Source: Clostridia bacterium (GTDB taxonomy: Bacteria; Bacillota; Clostridia; Oscillospirales; CAG-272). Taken from it: a DNA stretch of 43,026 nucleotides. Under the pieces are notes generated by a model. It searched no databases and was not told where the DNA came from. It saw nothing but the letters and a program-made list of their open reading frames with translations. A program made the translations under genes and the position numbers. Positions within the stretch are counted from its first letter, which is position 1. Each line of letters begins with the position of its first letter. This document shows positions 16,747-25,146 of the stretch, piece after piece. The stretch spans positions 1 through 43,026 of the forward strand of contig JAKSPU010000007.1 of assembly GCA_024404505.1 (NCBI GenBank), given 5' to 3'.

Positions 16747-17915
16747 ACATGAAAACAGAAAACGGCGTGCTGACCGTCTTCCTTGAGGGGCGGATCGACT
16801 CCACGAACGCCGAGGCAAAGGGAGCCGAGCTGACCGCGCTGATCGCGGGCACGCCCCACGAGAGTCTGACGCTGGACACGGAGGCGCTGAGCTACATCTC
16901 GAGTGCCGGCCTGCGCGTGCTCCTGCGGATCCGGAAATCCGAGCCGGAGCTGAAGATCGTCAACGCGGGCTCCGAGCTGTACGACATATTCGAGATGACG
17001 GGCTTCACGGAGATGATGACGATCGAAAAGGCGTACCGCAAAATGTCCGTGGACGGATGCCCCGTCATCGGTCAGGGCGCCAAGGGGACCGTGTACCGGT
17101 ACAACGAGGACACCATCGTGAAGGTGTACAAGTTCGCGGACTGCCTGCCCGACATCAAGCATGAGCGCGAAATGGCCCGGAGAGCCTTCGTGCTGGGCAT
17201 CCCGACGGCGATCTCCTACGATATCGTCAAGGTCGGGGACCAGTTCGGATCCGTGTTCGAGCTGCTCAACGCCAAGTCGTTCTCGCAGCTGATCATGGAG
17301 GAGCCGGACAAACGGACGTACTACATCGACGAGTACGCCCGGCTGCTGCGCCGGATACACGGCACCGAGGTCAAGGAAACGGATATGCCCTACCGGAAGC
17401 CGGAGATCCTGAAGCAGGTCGATTCCGCGGCGCCGTGGCTCGGAGAGGCCGACACGGAGAAGCTGCGCAGCCTGATCACGGCTCTCCCGGACGTGCACCG
17501 TATGCTGCATTGCGACTACCATACCAATAACGTCATGTCGCAGGGCGGTGAAACGCTGATGATAGACATGGATACGCTCTCGTGGGGCCATCCCATCTTT
17601 GACCTCAGCATCGTGTACTCCGTGTATCAAGCGTTCAACGAAACCAATCCGAATAACGCGCACGACTTCCTCGGCATGACCGTCGAAGCCTGCGACGCGG
17701 TATGGGAGCGGTTCCTGCCCGTCTACCTCGGCACCGATGCCCCGGACGTCCTCTGCAGCGTCGGGAAAAAGATCGAGCTGCTCGGTCATCTGCGCGTCGT
17801 CCGATTCATCGTCAAGCATTCCGATCCGTCGGAGGCGGAGGCCGGCAGGAGATTGGCTGTCCATATCGGTCATATCCGCGAGCTGCTCCGCTCCGTGACG
17901 ACACTTGACTTCTGA
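16743..17915 (+). CDS. STAS domain / aminoglycoside-phosphotransferase-like kinase fusion
   Basis: 390 aa. Residues 1 to about 98 are a STAS anti-sigma-antagonist domain, with the phosphorylatable Ser region in LSYISSAGLRVLLRI. Residues about 105-390 are an APH/choline-kinase-like phosphotransferase: glycine loop VIGQGAKGTVYRYNED, lysine strand TIVKVYKF, catalytic HCDYHTNNVM (HxDxxxxN) and metal motif LMIDMDTLSWGHP. The kinase part resembles the APH-like family I know as TIGR02172. The gene overlaps the phosphatase stop, so the STAS domain is the likely partner of the SpoIIE and HATPase domains. Kinase control by STAS phosphorylation is inference, and its substrate is unknown. Confidence 0.88.
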   Translation: MNMKTENGVLTVFLEGRIDSTNAEAKGAELTALIAGTPHESLTLDTEALSYISSAGLRVLLRIRKSEPELKIVNAGSELYDIFEMTGFTEMMTIEKAYRKMSVDGCPVIGQGAKGTVYRYNEDTIVKVYKFADCLPDIKHEREMARRAFVLGIPTAISYDIVKVGDQFGSVFELLNAKSFSQLIMEEPDKRTYYIDEYARLLRRIHGTEVKETDMPYRKPEILKQVDSAAPWLGEADTEKLRSLITALPDVHRMLHCDYHTNNVMSQGGETLMIDMDTLSWGHPIFDLSIVYSVYQAFNETNPNNAHDFLGMTVEACDAVWERFLPVYLGTDAPDVLCSVGKKIELLGHLRVVRFIVKHSDPSEAEAGRRLAVHIGHIRELLRSVTTLDF

Positions 17916-17926
17916 GGAGGGGCGGA

Positions 17927-18583
17927 ATGCATATTTTCCTGATCAGACACGGTGAATCCGTAGCCAATATCGGGGACAACTACGAGCGCCGCCTCCCGGA
18001 CCATCTTGTCTCCCTGACGGAGCGCGGTAAGATGCAGGCGTATCTGCAGGGGCAGTGGCTGCGTGCCTACTGCGACGAGCACGGCGTCGACCTGTCCGGC
18101 GCCCGCATCTGGCGCTCGCCCTACCTCCGCACGCGGCAGACCAGCGAGGAGTTCAACAAATCGCTCGGCATCACGGATATCCGGGAGGACATCACACTCA
18201 TCGAGCAGCAGTTCGGCTTGTTCGACTCGCTGCCCGAGACCGAGTGGGCCAGCCGGTTCGAGGTGGAGTACGACGAGTACCTGCGCCAGATCCAGAATCA
18301 GGGCAAGTTTTATGCCCGTATGCCGCTCGGCGAGTCACCGTTCGACGTGGCGATCCGCATCCACCAATTCATGGGGACGATCTACCGCGACTACCATGAG
18401 CACGGCGTCGATACGCTGTTCGTGTTCACCCATGGCACCACCCTTCGGACCTTCCTGATGCGGTGGTTCCACTACTCTCCGGAGTGGTATCAGGCCGAAA
18501 AGAATCCCCGGAACTGCTGGATCCGCGAGATCGACGGCCATGAGGACAAGGGCTACATCAATAAGGACGTGCCCTCTGCCTGA
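17927..18583 (+). CDS. Histidine phosphatase family (phosphoglycerate-mutase-like) protein
   Basis: 218 aa. The N-terminal catalytic motif LIRHGESVAN is followed by LTERGKMQAYLQGQWL, the arginine segment RIWRSPYLRTRQTSEEF, and the second catalytic His in FVFTHGTTLRTFLMRWF. This is a complete branch-1 histidine phosphatase core, probably cytoplasmic. GAGGAGG lies just upstream, 11 bases after the STAS-kinase stop. It could reverse the phosphorylation made by the neighbouring phosphotransferase, but that is inference from gene order only. Confidence 0.87.
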   Translation: MHIFLIRHGESVANIGDNYERRLPDHLVSLTERGKMQAYLQGQWLRAYCDEHGVDLSGARIWRSPYLRTRQTSEEFNKSLGITDIREDITLIEQQFGLFDSLPETEWASRFEVEYDEYLRQIQNQGKFYARMPLGESPFDVAIRIHQFMGTIYRDYHEHGVDTLFVFTHGTTLRTFLMRWFHYSPEWYQAEKNPRNCWIREIDGHEDKGYINKDVPSA

Positions 18584-18588
18584 CAGTA

Positions 18589-18606
18589 CGGCCCTTCACG
18601 GGGCCG
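18589..18606 (+). other. Short hairpin between histidine phosphatase and STAS genes
   Basis: CGGCCC and GGGCCG flank a six-base loop. There is no T-run after it, so it is probably an RNA stability or pausing element rather than a terminator. Confidence 0.4.
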
Positions 18607-18628
18607 ATAGACGAAAGGAATTGAAACG

Positions 18629-18925
18629 ATGGAAATCATCAAGAAGCAGAACGAAAACACCCTTGAGCTTGCCCTGATCGGACGTCTGGACACTACCACC
18701 GCACCTCAGCTGGAGGGCGTGATGGCGGAATCTCTGGACGGCGTCACGCTGTTCATCCTTGATTTTGAGAAGCTGGAGTACATCTCGTCGGCAGGACTGC
18801 GCCTCCTGCTCGTCGGCCAGAAGCGCATGAACAAGCAGGGCAGCATGGTCCTGCGCCATGTCAACAGTGATATCAACGACGTGCTGGAGATCACCGGCTT
18901 CTCCGACATTTTGACGATCGAGTAA
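18629..18925 (+). CDS. STAS-domain anti-sigma factor antagonist-like protein
   Basis: 98 aa, a single STAS domain. It carries the SpoIIAA/RsbV-type segment LEYISSAGLRLLLVGQKRM, whose serines include the expected phosphorylation site, and ends VLEITGFSDILTIE as such proteins do. In partner switching, the dephosphorylated form binds the anti-sigma/HATPase protein. Here the likely counterpart is the HATPase and PP2C domains of the SpoIIE-type protein at the head of the operon. AAAGGAA lies about nine bases before the ATG. No sigma-B-type factor is encoded nearby. Confidence 0.9.
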   Translation: MEIIKKQNENTLELALIGRLDTTTAPQLEGVMAESLDGVTLFILDFEKLEYISSAGLRLLLVGQKRMNKQGSMVLRHVNSDINDVLEITGFSDILTIE

Positions 18926-18946
18926 ACCGGGAAGCGACAGACCGAA

Positions 18947-19669
18947 ATGAAGCTGATCGCACCGGCTTTTTATCCGGACTTTCACTGCATCGCCGGGGCC
19001 TGCCGGCATACCTGCTGCGTCGGCTGGGAGATCGACGTCGACGAGGACAGCTGCGCCCGGTTTTCCGCGATGCCGGATATCGCCTGCCATATCGAGGACG
19101 GTGACCCGCCCCATATCGCGCTGCTGCCGGGCGAGCGCTGCCCGTTCCTGCGCGGTGACGGCCTGTGCCGGATGATCGTCGACCACGGCGAGGATTGCCT
19201 GTGTCAGATCTGCCGGGACCATCCCCGCTTCCGCAGCTTCTGGTCGGACCGGGTCGAGTTGGGGCTCGGCCTTGTCTGCGAAGAGGCTTGCCGGCTGATC
19301 CTCGGTCAGGAGACGCCCCTGCGTCTGATCACGCTGGAGGACGACGGAGGGGACGAGGAGCTGTCGGAGGACGAGGCATACCTGCTCGACCTGCGCGACC
19401 GCCTGATCGCGGGCGTGGCGTCGTCCGGCCCGGCGGCCCGGCTGGAGGAGTACCTGTACTACCGCCACGTCCCGGACGCGCTGTACGACGGCCGCCCGGA
19501 AGCGCGGATCGCGTTCGTGCGGGAGAGCGTGCGGACGATCATGGATCAATGGTCGATGACGGACGGGAGCCTCGAAGCCCTCGCGGAGCTTGTCCGCGCC
19601 TTTTCGTATGACGTCGAGTACGACGAGGAGGCGCTGGAGGCACGGCTGAATGCTTTGGATCAACGGTGA
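18947..19669 (+). CDS. FliB-like (flagellin lysine-N-methylase family) cysteine-rich protein
   Basis: 240 aa. The N-terminal half carries a cysteine pattern typical of the FliB/YkgJ-like family: FHCIAGACRHTCCVGWEIDV, then CPFLRGDGLCRMI, CLCQICRDHPRF and LVCEEACRLIL. These cysteines probably bind a metal centre. It is shorter than full FliB proteins (often near 400 aa), and no flagellar gene is in the window, so flagellin methylation is not supported by context. The ribosome binding site (GGGAAG) is weak. It is the last gene of the operon. Confidence 0.7.
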   Translation: MKLIAPAFYPDFHCIAGACRHTCCVGWEIDVDEDSCARFSAMPDIACHIEDGDPPHIALLPGERCPFLRGDGLCRMIVDHGEDCLCQICRDHPRFRSFWSDRVELGLGLVCEEACRLILGQETPLRLITLEDDGGDEELSEDEAYLLDLRDRLIAGVASSGPAARLEEYLYYRHVPDALYDGRPEARIAFVRESVRTIMDQWSMTDGSLEALAELVRAFSYDVEYDEEALEARLNALDQR

Positions 19670-19712
19670 CTAATGCCCCGGAGAGAGAGTCGGCGCGGCA
19701 AGCGGGCAGTAT

Positions 19713-19799
19713 ATGAACGGGCTTGTGCCCGTAGGCTGCGGCATCGGGAAAGCCGTCTGCCTGACGATCGTGACCTAAGGCACTTACGGAAGTGATTGA
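19713..19799 (+). pseudogene. Decayed C-terminal fragment of a Gfo/Idh/MocA oxidoreductase
   Basis: In frame this reads MNGLVPVGCGIGKAVCLTIVT, stop, GTYGSD, stop. It closely follows the end of the oxidoreductase at 11406-12353 (MNGLVPAGCGIDEAIHLTVM then MEGAYGR), and the DNA is similar too. An internal TAA (19776-19778) and the absence of the rest of the gene show it is a remnant, probably of a lost or moved paralogue. Confidence 0.8.
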
Positions 19800-19820
19800 T
19801 CTGCCTGAAAATGAAAAAAA

Positions 19821-19846
19821 GGCTGCCGTGCGTACGCACGGCAGCC
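19821..19846. terminator. Bidirectional terminator between convergent operons
   Basis: A perfect 12-bp stem (GGCTGCCGTGCG / CGCACGGCAGCC, loop TA) with an A-run on its left and a T-run on its right. Read on the minus strand it is followed by seven T and begins four bases after the stop of the large transglutaminase gene. On the plus strand it closes the partner-switching operon. Confidence 0.93.
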
Positions 19847-19850
19847 CTTT

Positions 19851-22800
19851 TTACTCGGAGGGAAGCACGGTAAGAATGCCTTCGATCAAAGTTATCTTAT
19901 AATTCTTTGTCACGTCTTCTCTGGCCCGGTTGATGATCATGACCAACGCGTCCGGGATCGAGTTGATGGTAAATCCCGGATCCGTGATATGGGAATCGGT
20001 CTTTGCGTACAGTGTGTCACCCGCCGCAAGATATCCCTTTGAGATCCAGACCTTGGAGGAGGACAGTGCTTCTCCGTCGTATAATTTGGTGACCGACTCG
20101 GAAGTAAGCTCGATCTCACATTGTCTGATCTCATAAGGACAGTATGTGATACGGTCGATCCCGTCAGGCACGTCAAAGACGAGCATGAATTTGTCGGACA
20201 CGTCCTGCCCATCCAACAGGATCTTCCATTCCAGAATGTCAAGGATGTGGGTATTCATATCCGACAGGGAGTACCGGCAGACGTTCACTTCCTCGATTAA
20301 GGGAGTGATCATAACCTGCAGGCCATCAGGGAGCTGCAGGAAATCGAAGTCTTCCGGGTCGAAGGTCAGCGGCGTTCCGTCGTAGTATTTGGAGATCTGA
20401 TACGGGAAAACGCGGATCTCGCCGCCGGAAACACGCAGCACGCCGTTTTCCTTCGTGATGGAGTATCGCGCGGACTCGGTCACGTCATTCCCCAGCGGAT
20501 CGTACAAGCGGAAATCGGTTACGCTGCTTATGCCGTCACCGATGACGGTCTGCTCACCCTTGATCGTAACGGAATAGGTATAGCCGTTTTGAATGAGGTC
20601 GTTAAGTACGGGATCATAATCCAACTCGGCTGGGGCATACAGGGGCGTACCGTCGTACACCTTGCTCCGGAAGACCGGTCGGATCGTAATTTCCTGTGCC
20701 TCGGAACCGCTGCCTCCGCCGGATCCTCCACCGGAGCCACCGCCCGATACACTGCCCGATTCTCCGCCGCAGGAACGGCAGTCGCCCGGCGTCGAATCCA
20801 CGATGATCCAGCCGAGTCCGTCGACGTAAGCCTCGCACCAGGCGTGTCCGGGTGTTTTGATCTCGGTAAGCTCGTCTTTCTGAGCTGCCACATAGAAGCC
20901 CTCAACGTATCGGGCGGGGATGCCCAGCGCGCGGAGGATCAGTGTCGTTGCAGATGCGTAGTGACGGCAGACACCTTCCTTATAGGTCGACAGGAAATCG
21001 ATGATGACGTTGGTGCTGGCGTCGAGGCCTACGTCGTACTCCAGATTGTACTCGGCGGCGCTGCGCACGAACGCGGCCACCTGATTGATAATGGTCGGAT
21101 CGGAGGCATCAAAGTGCTGAACGTCGATCACGTTCGCCCGCAGCCAGTCGGCGGTATCCTGATCGATCCGGGTATACTCGGGATACACGAAAGCCCGGTA
21201 CTCCGCCTCATAGGCTGCATACTCGCCGAGTTGATTTTTCAGCGAATTCCATTTCTGAAGGTCATCGGCGTCGTAGTAGACGGCGGTGTAATCGCTCAAC
21301 GTATCCGTGTAATACACGTCGTCGTCGGGGGTATAGCAGCTCGGCGCCTGCTCGATGTAGCAGGGCAGCATGAACAAACTCATGTTGGTGAAAACGGCCG
21401 TCTGAAGCTCGTACTGACCCGAATTGCGCAATGCGATCGAGGTCAGCAGGTTATAGCTGACACCGCCCGGCAGCGTTTTCCCGTAGGGAGTACCGCTTCG
21501 CCATCCTGTTCCGGTATAGTCGGAATAGGAGAACTGTCGCAGGTACAGAGGGCCGGACGAGGTAGCCGTCATCTCACCGATCACAGACTCGGAGTCAAGG
21601 CCATATCCAGCGAGAGATTGATCTTGGCTGATAGTCAGCTTGCCTTCCTTCGTCAGGATCGTATACTCATTCGTTACGTCCTTCCCGCTCACATTGACAA
21701 CCTTCACGGAAGCGGTGTTGGGGGCTGTGCCCGGCTCGACGATGCTGCCGGTCACGGTGACGAGCACCTTGTATCCGGAAGGGATCGCTCCGTCTGACTC
21801 GACCGAGTATTCATTGCAGACCAGCGGCGTTCCGTCGTAGGGCTTGGATGCGGAACCGGTGCTGACTGTGATCGTGATCGCAGGCAGCACGGTCAGCGTG
21901 CCGGTGCTGACACTGAGGATATCGTAGTTTTTGGTCACGTCGGCTTTCTTGACGTTGAGGACCTTGACCGAGGACGCCTTGATGGTATTGGGGGATGACC
22001 CGATCTTGGTCTGCGTACCGGTGATCGTGGCCGTCAGGGTATGACCGCTGACGAGCGGGTACGGCGAATCGGGCGCGGTCTGACAGGTCTTGTCGGTGAG
22101 TGCCTTGCCGTCGTATTTCTTCTGCCTGGTGACAGATTCGACGATGATCGGGCGCTTGTTGACGGTCAGCTTACCGCTTTCAAACGTGAACAGGTAGTTG
22201 CCCGTCGAATCACTGCCGTCTGCCTTCGTGACCTTGACGGCAGGGTTGACCGTTGCGGTTTTCATGCCTGCGTCCGTCTGCGAGCCGACGGCCTCGGCGG
22301 TCAGCACCTCACCCGCGACGATCTGACGGGGCGACAGCCCCGCCACCGCGACGGTGGTCGTCAGCGGCAGGTCGTCATATATTTTCTCCGCGTCGAGAGC
22401 CTTGAGCGTGACGGGCCGTCGGGTAACCGTCAGTTTCCCCCACTTGAACGTCAGGTCGTAGTTATTTGTCACGTCGATCGGCTGCGGCGAATCAGCGTCC
22501 CTGTACACGCGGAGGCTGTCGGGTTGATTGATGATGCTGCCCGCATCCGTGATGGAGGGGTAGGTGCCGTCGACAGGCCGGTCCCCTGCTGCCCATGTGA
22601 TTGGGGAGATTACGGTGAAGTCCGGGGCCTCAAGCGGAGTTCCGTCGTATTCCTTGGTTACGGAAGCGCTCGTGACAGTCACCTTCCGTTTGTTGACCGT
22701 GATCTTGCCCCACGTGAAGGTTATGTCGTAATCCCTCGTGACGTCCTCGTCCGTCAGCATACTCCGGATGTACCAACCGTCCTCCAGCGAATTTTCATAT

Positions 22801-25112
22801 ACACCGGCGTCGCGGAATGTTTTGAATCGTCCTTCCGGCGTATCGTTGACAGCGATCTGGAGGGTGGAAAGCAGGTTATACCCTGTGACCTGATAGCTTT
22901 CGCCGTCGTACGTCCACGTTTTGGATGACGTTGAGTAGCTGACAGGTCGCTTTGTGACCGTCAGGGTCCCGGGATTGAGCTTGATCTGATAGTTGGACGT
23001 GGCATCCGTCCCGTCGGACCTGATCACCCGGCAGACAGCGTCGTTGGAGACGCTGCCGGCGTGCAGGATGGCCGGCGTATCGGAAAGAAGGACCTTCTCG
23101 TCCGGTGCTGTAGTCGTGCCGTCGCCGAGCTTGAAGCCGGTTTCTTCATGCTCATAGCTGTCGTAGACCCACGAATTGCTGTTCGTGTTGACGACGAGCG
23201 GACGGGGCGTGATCTCAAGCGTGCCGAAATCGGTCGTTATCTCGTAGTTGGCGGTCACGTCCTGCCCGTCGGCATCAAGGACCGCTATGCTGTGCCCGTT
23301 CTCCGCCGTACCGACGTTCTGAAGGGAGCGCGCATCGTCGAGCCTTGCGGTATGACCGTCTGCCAGCCCCTCAATATTGACATCGGGCGCGGAATGGACG
23401 CATCCATCGTATTCCCACGTTTCGGACGGCGTGGTGACGGACAACGGCCGGGGTGTGACCTCAAGCCTGCCGAACGCCGTCGTGATATCATAGTTATGGG
23501 TGACGTCCCGTCCGTCCGCGTCCAGAATGACGGTGCCGCGCGAGTTTTCCGCCTGTCCGGCTTCCCGCAGCTGCGGGACTTCCCCGAGCTGCATAACGTG
23601 GCCCTCCGGAAGCTCGGAAACGGAGACGTCCGGTGCCTCGTGGATCACGCCGTCGTACACCCACGTCCCGTCAGGTGTCCTGACGGTGACGGGCAGAGGC
23701 GTGACTTCCAGCGTGCCGAACTCGGTCGTGACCGCGTAATTGGACGTGACGTCCTGTCCGGCGGCGTCGAGGACCACGATCTCCCGCGTATTCTGCATCC
23801 GTCCGACGTCGGTCAGCTCGGGAGCGGAACATTCTTTCCATATATGACCGTCTGCCAGACCGTCCACGAGGACCTCCGGCATGGCGTGTACGGTTGCGTC
23901 ATACGTCCATACGGCGCTGTCCGTCGTGATCCGGAGAGGTTTCGGCGTGACCGTCAGCGTGCCGGGTATGATGAACAACGCGTAATTATCGGTGCGGTCG
24001 ACCCCGTCCTCATCCAGAACGCGGATGACGGGCAGGTTCTCCGTTGTCCCGACGTCTGTCAGCGTGATGAAGTCCGCTTCGACGTGCTGGCCCTCGGCCG
24101 GCTGCGCATCCTCCGATACCGTGATGCCCCGGTAGGTGACGGGATTCCCGTCATACTCCCGCTCGGAGGTCTCGGTTTCGATCGTCAGCGGCCGCTTCGT
24201 CACGGTCAACGTTCCGGGAATCACCTGAATCGTGTAGTGCAGCGTGATGTCCTCACCGTTCCGGAGAACGTGGAACACGGGCTTGTTTTCGACCTCTCCG
24301 GCGTCGGTGAGCTGTGCGTCAAATACAGCCGACAGCCTGTCGCCGTCGATCATGCCGCCCGCCGTGATCTCGTAGTAATCGGGGCAGGAAAGGGGCGTCC
24401 CGTCAGGCGCGATCTCTTGGTCTTTGTCACAGGAATGGGGTTTCCCGTCGTAGGTAAAAGAGACTTCCTTGATCGTGACGGTCAGTTCGGCGGGAAGGAT
24501 GCGTACCTGCTTCACCGGCAGGTCGAGCTCATATGCGTATGTGACGTCCACACCGAGGTCGCTGATAATGACCACAGAGTCCGGCTCGATGCCGATACCG
24601 GTCGTTTCCGCAGCCATATTTCCCCATTTCAAGCTGTATGACTGCAGCGTATCCCCGTAAACGGTGTCGGCTTTGACAGTCGGCTCGCTGCCCCACACGA
24701 ACTCACCTTCCTCGGGTTCCAGAAGGAGCTTTCGCGGAACGATGGAGAAATCGTGGGTCTTGCGGTAGCGTGTACCCCCGAACAGGCCCTTCGTGACGGT
24801 GCGGACGGAGTAGCTTCCCGGCATAACGGGCTGCCGATCAGACCAGATCACGTTTCCTTGTCCGTCGGGAACGCCGTATTCAAGGCTGAGCGGGGAGAGG
24901 ACGCCTTCCGCGGAGTATAGGACAGGATCCCCGTATCTGACGATATCGGGGATATTCTGCTCATCTGTCACCGATCCCGTGATGAGCAGCATGGCGGCAA
25001 AGATTGCCGCGATGACACACGTCACGATGACGATCAGCCCGATATGAGCGAAAACAGCTTTCATAAAGTCGGCTGCTTTCTCTATTCTCCGTTTATACGT
25101 TCCGTATTTCAT
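19851..25112 (-). CDS. Giant anchored extracellular protein: about 14 MBG-like repeats with a transglutaminase domain
   Basis: 1753 aa. One membrane helix near residues 23-47 (GLIVIVTCVIAAIFAAMLLI) suggests a signal anchor with the rest outside. About eleven MBG-like beta repeats follow, each with a TYDG(T/K)P-like start and ending in a DVT.NY..T...GTL.VT.RP motif (for example QDVTANYEITTDFGTLEITP). Next comes a transglutaminase-like domain whose triad is visible: Cys near 1380 in EGVCRHYASATTLILRALGI, His near 1424 in GHAWCEAY, Asp near 1439 in IIVDSTPGD. A Gly-Ser linker (GGGSGGGSGGGSGSE) and about three more repeats complete it. GGGAG precedes the ATG. No LPXTG motif is seen. It may crosslink or cleave surface peptides; substrate unknown. 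Confidence 0.88.
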   Translation of the reverse strand: MKYGTYKRRIEKAADFMKAVFAHIGLIVIVTCVIAAIFAAMLLITGSVTDEQNIPDIVRYGDPVLYSAEGVLSPLSLEYGVPDGQGNVIWSDRQPVMPGSYSVRTVTKGLFGGTRYRKTHDFSIVPRKLLLEPEEGEFVWGSEPTVKADTVYGDTLQSYSLKWGNMAAETTGIGIEPDSVVIISDLGVDVTYAYELDLPVKQVRILPAELTVTIKEVSFTYDGKPHSCDKDQEIAPDGTPLSCPDYYEITAGGMIDGDRLSAVFDAQLTDAGEVENKPVFHVLRNGEDITLHYTIQVIPGTLTVTKRPLTIETETSEREYDGNPVTYRGITVSEDAQPAEGQHVEADFITLTDVGTTENLPVIRVLDEDGVDRTDNYALFIIPGTLTVTPKPLRITTDSAVWTYDATVHAMPEVLVDGLADGHIWKECSAPELTDVGRMQNTREIVVLDAAGQDVTSNYAVTTEFGTLEVTPLPVTVRTPDGTWVYDGVIHEAPDVSVSELPEGHVMQLGEVPQLREAGQAENSRGTVILDADGRDVTHNYDITTAFGRLEVTPRPLSVTTPSETWEYDGCVHSAPDVNIEGLADGHTARLDDARSLQNVGTAENGHSIAVLDADGQDVTANYEITTDFGTLEITPRPLVVNTNSNSWVYDSYEHEETGFKLGDGTTTAPDEKVLLSDTPAILHAGSVSNDAVCRVIRSDGTDATSNYQIKLNPGTLTVTKRPVSYSTSSKTWTYDGESYQVTGYNLLSTLQIAVNDTPEGRFKTFRDAGVYENSLEDGWYIRSMLTDEDVTRDYDITFTWGKITVNKRKVTVTSASVTKEYDGTPLEAPDFTVISPITWAAGDRPVDGTYPSITDAGSIINQPDSLRVYRDADSPQPIDVTNNYDLTFKWGKLTVTRRPVTLKALDAEKIYDDLPLTTTVAVAGLSPRQIVAGEVLTAEAVGSQTDAGMKTATVNPAVKVTKADGSDSTGNYLFTFESGKLTVNKRPIIVESVTRQKKYDGKALTDKTCQTAPDSPYPLVSGHTLTATITGTQTKIGSSPNTIKASSVKVLNVKKADVTKNYDILSVSTGTLTVLPAITITVSTGSASKPYDGTPLVCNEYSVESDGAIPSGYKVLVTVTGSIVEPGTAPNTASVKVVNVSGKDVTNEYTILTKEGKLTISQDQSLAGYGLDSESVIGEMTATSSGPLYLRQFSYSDYTGTGWRSGTPYGKTLPGGVSYNLLTSIALRNSGQYELQTAVFTNMSLFMLPCYIEQAPSCYTPDDDVYYTDTLSDYTAVYYDADDLQKWNSLKNQLGEYAAYEAEYRAFVYPEYTRIDQDTADWLRANVIDVQHFDASDPTIINQVAAFVRSAAEYNLEYDVGLDASTNVIIDFLSTYKEGVCRHYASATTLILRALGIPARYVEGFYVAAQKDELTEIKTPGHAWCEAYVDGLGWIIVDSTPGDCRSCGGESGSVSGGGSGGGSGGGSGSEAQEITIRPVFRSKVYDGTPLYAPAELDYDPVLNDLIQNGYTYSVTIKGEQTVIGDGISSVTDFRLYDPLGNDVTESARYSITKENGVLRVSGGEIRVFPYQISKYYDGTPLTFDPEDFDFLQLPDGLQVMITPLIEEVNVCRYSLSDMNTHILDILEWKILLDGQDVSDKFMLVFDVPDGIDRITYCPYEIRQCEIELTSESVTKLYDGEALSSSKVWISKGYLAAGDTLYAKTDSHITDPGFTINSIPDALVMIINRAREDVTKNYKITLIEGILTVLPSE

Positions 25113-25146
25113 ACTTGCTCCCGTTCAACTGCTGTTTCCGAGAAGG

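Noticed and set aside
12462-16818. Long minus-strand frames opposite the second Gfo/Idh gene and the SpoIIE-type gene.
   Set aside because: Same mirror effect; the plus strand has conserved domains, promoters and good start sites there.
18589-18606. Intrinsic terminator between histidine phosphatase and STAS genes.
   Set aside because: The stem is only 6 bp and no T-run follows, so it is listed only as a hairpin.
18947-19669. Firm call of flagellin lysine methylase.
   Set aside because: The cysteine pattern fits the family, but the protein is short and no flagellar genes are present in the window.
20589-24641. Plus-strand frames of 295-526 codons opposite the 1753-aa repeat protein.
   Set aside because: Their apparent periodicity is simply the antisense of the MBG-like repeats.
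19851-25112. Repeated sequence as a possible CRISPR array.
   Set aside because: The repeats are about 80-90 codons long, degenerate and in frame; they encode protein repeats with no short constant repeat or spacers.
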